Shown here in pieces: positions 58,318 through 64,000 of a stretch of 64,000 bases of DNA (position 1 is the stretch's first letter; the number at the start of each line of letters is the position of its first letter). Position numbers and translations under genes: made by a program. This stretch comes from Abelmoschus esculentus (lineage: Eukaryota > Streptophyta > Magnoliopsida > Malvales > Malvaceae): NCBI GenBank assembly GCA_035048815.1, contig JAUCBN010000005.1:17324517-17388516 (forward strand). The letters are read 5' to 3'. The notes beneath the pieces were generated by a model. The model was not told the DNA's origin, ran no database searches, and saw only the letters and a program-made list of their open reading frames with translations.

Positions 58318-58735
58318 AATACTTATCCATTCATACTCATTTGAACAAGTAAGATTCTTTTCTTAGATAGAATTATTGTATCTTAGGAAATTCCTTAATT
58401 GATGTAATCATCTATAATCGTAGCTATAAATAATTAGTATCCGTTAGATGTAAAAGGAATCAATTATAAATAGAAACATTCTCACCTCACATGGAGTCAT
58501 TCATCATTTGAGAGAATATAAAGTATTTCTCTAAATTTTTTCTTGTTTTCTTTCGTTATTCTTCATATTATTCATTTTATATCTTTTAGTAAGTTTTCTC
58601 TTAGATTGATTCGACAATCTCTACGCTCATAAAGAGTTTTATCTTTCGAAGAAAGTTTTTAAGGGTTAATTTAGTCATTTGTCTTAATAATATTGACTAA
58701 GGTCGTGCGGTTTGCTAGATTAAAAATCTAACCTA
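58318..58735 (+). repeat. 3' LTR of element C
   Basis: It matches 48425-48768 in order and carries a longer middle (TTTTCTTGTTTTCTTTCG, CTCTACGCTCATAAAGAG). Ends are approximate. Confidence 0.65.
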
Positions 58736-58854
58736 ATGACACATTGCACACTCATGCCATGAACGACCAATACTAGCTTCGAATGGAACAGTAAGGGAAC
58801 ATGTTTGCATTATTACCCAACTAACTCAATTGAAATTTTTAAAAAAGCAAACAT

Positions 58855-59597
58855 ATTTTGTCGATTGACCAAATTATTTATCTTTATTTTTCTCATATTT
58901 CTTTATGTTATAGATTCTACACTGTGGGTATAATGCTTGAATCCAACACTTAATATTTATAGGAGACATGAGAACAGTTAAGTTAAAATTCCTTCTGAAT
59001 TTTAAATGTGTAACTGAATAGATTTAATAAATATCAGAGATTTGATTTCATATTATCTGTTATTAAATCTAATTTTGAATGGATATTATATGATATTATT
59101 TATGATTTTATTGGATATAATCTGTTATTAAATTTAAAATTTAAAATTTAAATCAAATTTTATTTGATTCTCGGATAAATTTACCCCTACTTTCAACCTA
59201 TAAATAAGAAGTTTAACATCTCATTTTTCAATCATCAGTTAGAAAAGTTTTATGCTTTCTTTGTGAAATTTGAGAGTTTTATTCACAGAGGTTAAGTTCT
59301 TCCATTTAGATTAGACGATCACTACCGTCGTAGTCCACTCCAAACTTTGGGTGTACATCGTTTGGAGCGACGTTGTTAACTTTCGGGGGACAATCGCCTA
59401 AAGCAATGATTACACACGTCGGAGCGAATTGTTTCTAAGGCAATGACCTTCATACCACGACACGGTTTATTTTTTGTTCTTGTTTATTTGTTATTATTAC
59501 CTGCCAGTGTTGACGCCCTGTTTTGCAGTCTATTTGGTCGGTTGACCAAGTTGTTTATCTTTATTTTTTCATATTTCTTTATGTTATAGATTCTACA
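58855..59597 (+). mobile_element. Family B copia LTR, solo or tandem remnant
   Basis: A full-length family B LTR runs from TGTGGGTATAATGC (58923) to GATTCTACA (59597), clearly homologous to 36266-36932. The last about 65 bp (GGTTGACCAAGTTGTTTATC, CTTTATGTTATAGATTC) also occur immediately upstream at 58855-58921, so either a truncated second LTR abuts it or this is a long flanking duplication. There is no internal region. Confidence 0.7.
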
Positions 59598-60396
59598 CCC
59601 ATTAGGAGCACTTTTTTCTTCCCCTAGAGTTTTATCTTCTTCTCCTCTCTAGGTAAGATTAAGATTAGAATTAACATTATGATTTTTCAATAAAAGGTTC
59701 CAAAATAACTACCAATCGAGAAAAAAAAGCCTACTATAACACCAACTGAGTCAGACGATCGAAAGTGTAACGAACCAGATTTCATAATTCGAGGGTTATT
59801 TTAACCTGAAATGTGAGCTTCACGTTTGGATCGAAATGTTTGAGCCTGGTGACTTTTTTAGTGTTGAGATTAGATCCTTAAGATTGATTGTGGCATATAA
59901 ATATGATTCAAAAGGGCATCGAGGTAGTTACTTAAATATCTCGATTTATATTTAACATAATTTCGGTTACTAAAATTAAGAATTCAATATTACAAAAAAT
60001 CACTTCAAAATTTTCACTAAAAAGTATCCACTTTAAATTTTTATAAATTCAAACTAAATTTAATTTAAATTGCAATTGAACAATAAAAAATTATAAAAGT
60101 TTTGTAATATTTATTTTAATTTGAATTACAACACTCCAGACCATGTGCAGTCCATCTAAAAATTAATAGTACTATATAAATGAAAAACTTGGGTGGGGGA
60201 TCAATCATAATGGTGAAAACATGAGAAATTGTTACAAGCATTTTTTTTAATAAATACAATCAGTCTTTAATCTTAATTAAATAAGTAGAAAGTGTTGCAA
60301 AATAAAGAAATTAAACTCTAACCAAAGGAGTCTCAAGACAAAACAAGATAGAAGGTTAATTAATGAATATTTAATGTTAAAATAAGCATTTAAATT
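59598..60396. other. Intergenic DNA with a possible LTR fragment
   Basis: No gene is seen. GTGTAACGAACCAGATTTCA at about 59766 resembles the first bases of the chromovirus-family LTR on the plus strand and may mark a small fragment to about 59890. Confidence 0.35.
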
Positions 60397-60949
60397 AGTT
60401 ATGTAACACCTCGATCCGGATATCATATTGGGCCTCCGGCCAAAACTTGTTTTTTAAAATTTTCTTTGAAAGTCCAAAAATAAAATCAATCTCGGCCCAA
60501 ATATGATTCATAAAATCCATTTAAATTAAAATAAAAGACCAAAGTGATTTGAAATGAACGAAGCTCCAAATATTACAACCCATTAAAACATTCGACACAT
60601 ATTAAAATAACAGAGTTACAAAATAGGGTTCAACATAGTACTAACTCACTATCTAAATAAATGTACACTGACAACACGACCGATACTGAAATCCAAACCT
60701 CAATGGTACTCCACGGATCGGCTCTACCTAACCTACGCACGAAAACACATTTTGAACGCTGAGCTAAGAAAGCTCAATGGATACGCCAAACTTGGCCAAC
60801 ATCATGCATATCAAAAGCAGTAAAGCATGGCATATAAATCTCGTGCATGATATGGTGACCTAGCATGCTTGCCTATCACATGGCATAAATGAGAAGTATA
60901 ATATCGCACACAGCATATACAAATCAAACAGATCACACAAGGTAATGAG

Positions 60950-61095
60950 GCCCGCGTCCATACAGCATCGAGATCTCATACTCAAGGATGAGGCCCATGT
61001 CCACACAGCATCGGGACCCTCCAAATCTTATACTCGAAATATCGCATCGAGTATCTATGAATGAGGCCCACGTCCACACAACATCGGGATCCTAC
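60950..61095. repeat. Direct repeat block inside the solo LTR
   Basis: The phrase GAGGCCCACGTCCACACAAC and close variants occur three times (about 60948, 60991, 61065), each followed by ATCG(G/A)GATC.. and a run ending in ACTC. They form a small imperfect tandem array in the LTR. Confidence 0.6.
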
Positions 61096-61385
61096 ATTCA
61101 GGATGGTCGTCAAATCATCACCCAAAATATTACATCGGATGGCCTTCGACGTGTTGCAACACTTTTGGATATCCAGATTCTATAACATAAGGACTCAAAC
61201 CACACAAGCGATCCACCTAGGATCTTATCACTACAAGATATATTAAGGCTTATCATACTTAAGTCTCTCGGGGTTATAGTTATCAATCTTAGTTCGATAA
61301 TTCATTCACAACTTTTAGATTAATGAAAGTATTTATTAAAATCACCAAGCCCCAAATCTCTACTCAAACTTGACCAAAATACACA

Positions 61386-61660
61386 GGGGTATCGATACCC
61401 TTAGGTAGGGTATCGAAACACCCTACATCGATACCTACCCAAAGATGGTATCGAAACATGGGTATCGATACTAGCATCAATACCCTTTGACCAATTCAAA
61501 AGTCAACGAAAGGGCAAAAACTGCTTCGATACTAGTATCGATGCAATTATGCCACTAGAGGATTCGGTATCGAATCATGGTTCGATACCCCTACACGATA
61601 AGCCAAATTGTACTCAGGGGTATCGATATCGGTGGCCCGTGTATCGATACCCCATGCACG
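61386..61660. promoter_or_regulatory. TATCGATAC palindrome cluster in solo LTR
   Basis: GGGTATCGATACCC, GGGTATCGATACTAGC, TTCGATACTAGTATCGATGC, GGGTATCGATATCGG and GTGTATCGATACCCC are among about a dozen full or half palindromes in 275 bp. Confidence 0.65.
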
Positions 61661-62544
61661 AAATGTAGGTCTGCACTTAGAAATTTTTAAGGACTCAACC
61701 CTAAACTTATCCTAGTTGATTCTAAAGTCCTCGTACTCGTTTTTAAGAGTGTTTAGGATGTTTTAACATCAATTTTCAGTTATTTAACGCATTAACACGA
61801 ATTTCACCATTAATGACCTCTTTCAAGCAACTCAAGCAAACTAACATACATACATGATTTCTCAATATGCTATGAATTCTACCATGAATGAATGATGAAA
61901 GAAAGAGTTGGGAGTATCAACCTCAAGCAAACACAGCAACCAAAACGAGCTCCACATCTCTTCAAGCTCTTCCCCTTCCAAAGCTAGATGATGGCTCTCC
62001 CACTTGTTTCTCTATGAAGGGAAAGATAACAACAACTTAGAATCATTCTAAGATGATCCTTAAAATTTAAAAATACTAACAAGCTAGGATTTAAGCTCTC
62101 CACAACAAATCCCATACTCCACCTTAAACCTCTACATAAAACCTTCTCTCCACCAAACTATCACTTCTTTAGCTTGTTTTATAGATCCACAACAACCCTA
62201 TAACATCTTCTCTACTATAAAAACGAGATTCCAAACATAACTCTTAAAGACCTTACCATTAACCAAGTCTTCTTATAACCAAAAGAGATGAAGATGGGAA
62301 GAAAAAGGGAGAAGGAGATGATATCATCTTTGCAGGAGAAATAAAACCCTTGTCCTCTCTCATTCATCCCATTTAGACATTTACTAAAATGTCCTTACTC
62401 AAGTTCTTAAGCCCAAACCATCAAAACTCAACAAGCCTAAGGCCCAACAAGGCCCAAACTACATAAACATGGGGCCCAAAACCGAAGCCCAACCCTCTCG
62501 GGTTAACCCGACACTCGGATCTAAGTTTGGGTCGTTACAAGTTA

Positions 62545-64000
62545 TTTGTTTTATATTTTTATTTTTAAGCATTTAAATTATTATTTTTTAAGCTGAGTAT
62601 ACGTATCAATTAATCATAAAATAAATAAAAAAATAATGACTTGAACATCTAAAATAAATAAAAAATCAAAAAACCTAAAAAATTATAGCTTAAACATTTA
62701 TTTCAATATATAAAAATAAAAATACTTAACTCAAACGAGAAAAAAAAAACCAAAAAGCTTAGAAAAATAGAGAAATAGAAACACCCGTTGGAATCGGAAA
62801 CGATTAGTTAAGTGAAAACGAAAAATTATTATATGAATCTTGTTCATCACATTATTTTTTGTCTCAATTAATCAGATTCGTTTGTCTTATCTTTTTAAGG
62901 TAAATCATCACCTCTTTCTTACATATAATTGAAGATTGAGTAGTTATTATGTAATTATTTTAAGATAAATGAACCAGATTAGTTGGATCACAAATGATGT
63001 GGTGAACATGGTTCATCTAATAATTTTTGGGTTAAAACCTACCAAAACTCATATTTATATACTTTTTAAAGCAAAACCGTACTGATGTATATTTAAATTG
63101 TATTAATATACATTCAAGATGTATCGATATTTAATGATTAAAATAATATTTTCAGTATTTTTAAATTTATAAAATATTTTGAAATCTTTCTAAACAACTT
63201 AATAAATTTTTATCATTAAGATATATTATTTGACCAATTTATTCTTGTCCACTTAGTATTTGTTACTAATTTTAATAGTTTAAAATTTTATTTAAAATCT
63301 TTGAAATATTATACAAAATCCAATCTTGAACTTTTGTAATTCAATTGTTAGAATATTCTTTTCTTTAAAAAATTAACACCAACATCTTGAGATTCTCAAA
63401 GACAAATTTATTTGCATGTGATCACATGATCCTTAACGGTCGGTTCCACCAGACCCGCTTGATTGGTACATTGTTGTAATAACAATAAATAGGAAAGAAA
63501 AAACAATTATTAAATAAAAGAAGTTCGTTTGCTCACGTTTTAGAGAAATTAAACATATATTTTATTCATATTATTTTTAAAGATAAAATATTATGTTTTA
63601 CGTGTACTTAATGAGTAGATAATTATCAGATAGCTACTTAAAAATAAACAGATATAATTGTATAAACTACGAATAATGTAATAAACAAAATTTATGATAT
63701 AATTTTTTTTCACGTCTAGAAAATATTAAATATTTATTATGTTTAATTTTTTATGATATACCAATTAAATTAAATTCCATGATATTTTTCTATTTTTTAG
63801 AAGCACCAAAGACAATAAAGATTTAAAATTTAAAAATAAAGTAATGGATTTTATTACCATGTAAATGTTGAATTTTAAGGTTCGGGTTAACGATATAAAA
63901 CATACTCTTGGAATATGTTCAAAAAATAAAATTATAATATTTTTTATGTTATGAATTTCTTTATTTATGGTAAATATTTGTATATTAAATAAAATTTTAT
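62545..64000. other. AT-rich intergenic DNA, no gene seen
   Basis: No coding region, defined element or RNA gene is recognised up to the end of the window. Confidence 0.5.

Larger units (their letters stand above)
60402..62539 (-). mobile_element. Solo LTR of the chromovirus family (2138 bp), target duplication AGTTA
   Basis: It starts TGTAACACCTCGATCC and ends GGGTCGTTACA, flanked by AGTTA on both sides (60397-60401, 62540-62544). Parts (CTCTTCAAGCTCTTCCCCTT, AGATGATGGCTCTCC; CACATCGAG-like phrases) match the LTR pieces at 49215-53485. It contains a repeated GATGAGGCCC..GTCCACACAGCATCGGGA phrase at 60955-61090 and a dense TATCGATAC cluster at 61386-61660. Confidence 0.88.

Overview
The window is nuclear DNA of a flowering plant, most likely a eudicot. 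It is AT-rich, has two intron-rich genes with plant orthologues, carries typical plant LTR retrotransposons (a Sirevirus-type copia, a chromodomain-bearing gypsy and older copia copies), hAT- and Mutator-like MITEs, and plant-telomere-like TTTAGGG motifs. I cannot name the species from the sequence. There is no bacterial, CRISPR, tRNA or rRNA content.

Layout. 1-3.1 kb: AT-rich intergenic DNA. 3.13-11.13 kb (+): a 24-exon gene for a tomosyn/Lgl-like WD40 protein with a C-terminal R-SNARE-like helix; every exon joins in frame except exon 10, which is one base short. 11.66-12.76 kb: four tandem inverted-repeat (MITE-like) units with TTTAGGG-rich cores. 13.5-16.2 kb: hAT-like and Mutator-like non-autonomous elements with target duplications. 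16.475-19.506 kb (-): a complete eight-coding-exon PI-specific phospholipase C gene (PLC2-like). 20-23 kb: MITEs and an old copia LTR piece.

23.4-33.95 kb: a tandem array of three 300-bp units. The third unit is split by a young, 9.63-kb Sirevirus-type copia element (24039-33668, minus strand). Its LTRs differ by five substitutions, it has a CTACC target duplication, an intact gag, a pol broken by one frameshift and one stop, and an intact extra ORF after pol. 36.27-40.9 kb: a decayed plus-strand copia element that has lost the core of its reverse transcriptase. 41-48 kb: intergenic DNA with MITEs, a tRNA-derived SINE and an orphan core-promoter-like stretch.

48.4-58.7 kb: a nest of elements. 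A gag-protease LTR element is split by a chromovirus (gypsy) derivative that keeps little more than integrase and chromodomain. That derivative is split in turn by a 1.94-kb solo LTR (54338-56281, ATGGA target duplication) and probably by another insert at about 49.4-52.2 kb. 58.92-59.6 kb holds another old copia LTR and 60402-62539 a solo LTR of the chromovirus family (AGTTA target duplication).

The two host genes look unrelated in function beyond both acting at membranes (vesicle fusion control; phosphoinositide signalling). The most unusual signal is a recurring palindromic motif, GTATCGATAC and its relatives. It is clustered in the LTRs of two unrelated retrotransposon families and also just upstream of the extra ORF inside the Sirevirus element. 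A second is a compact TGACGTCA plus W-box array in the nested solo LTR.
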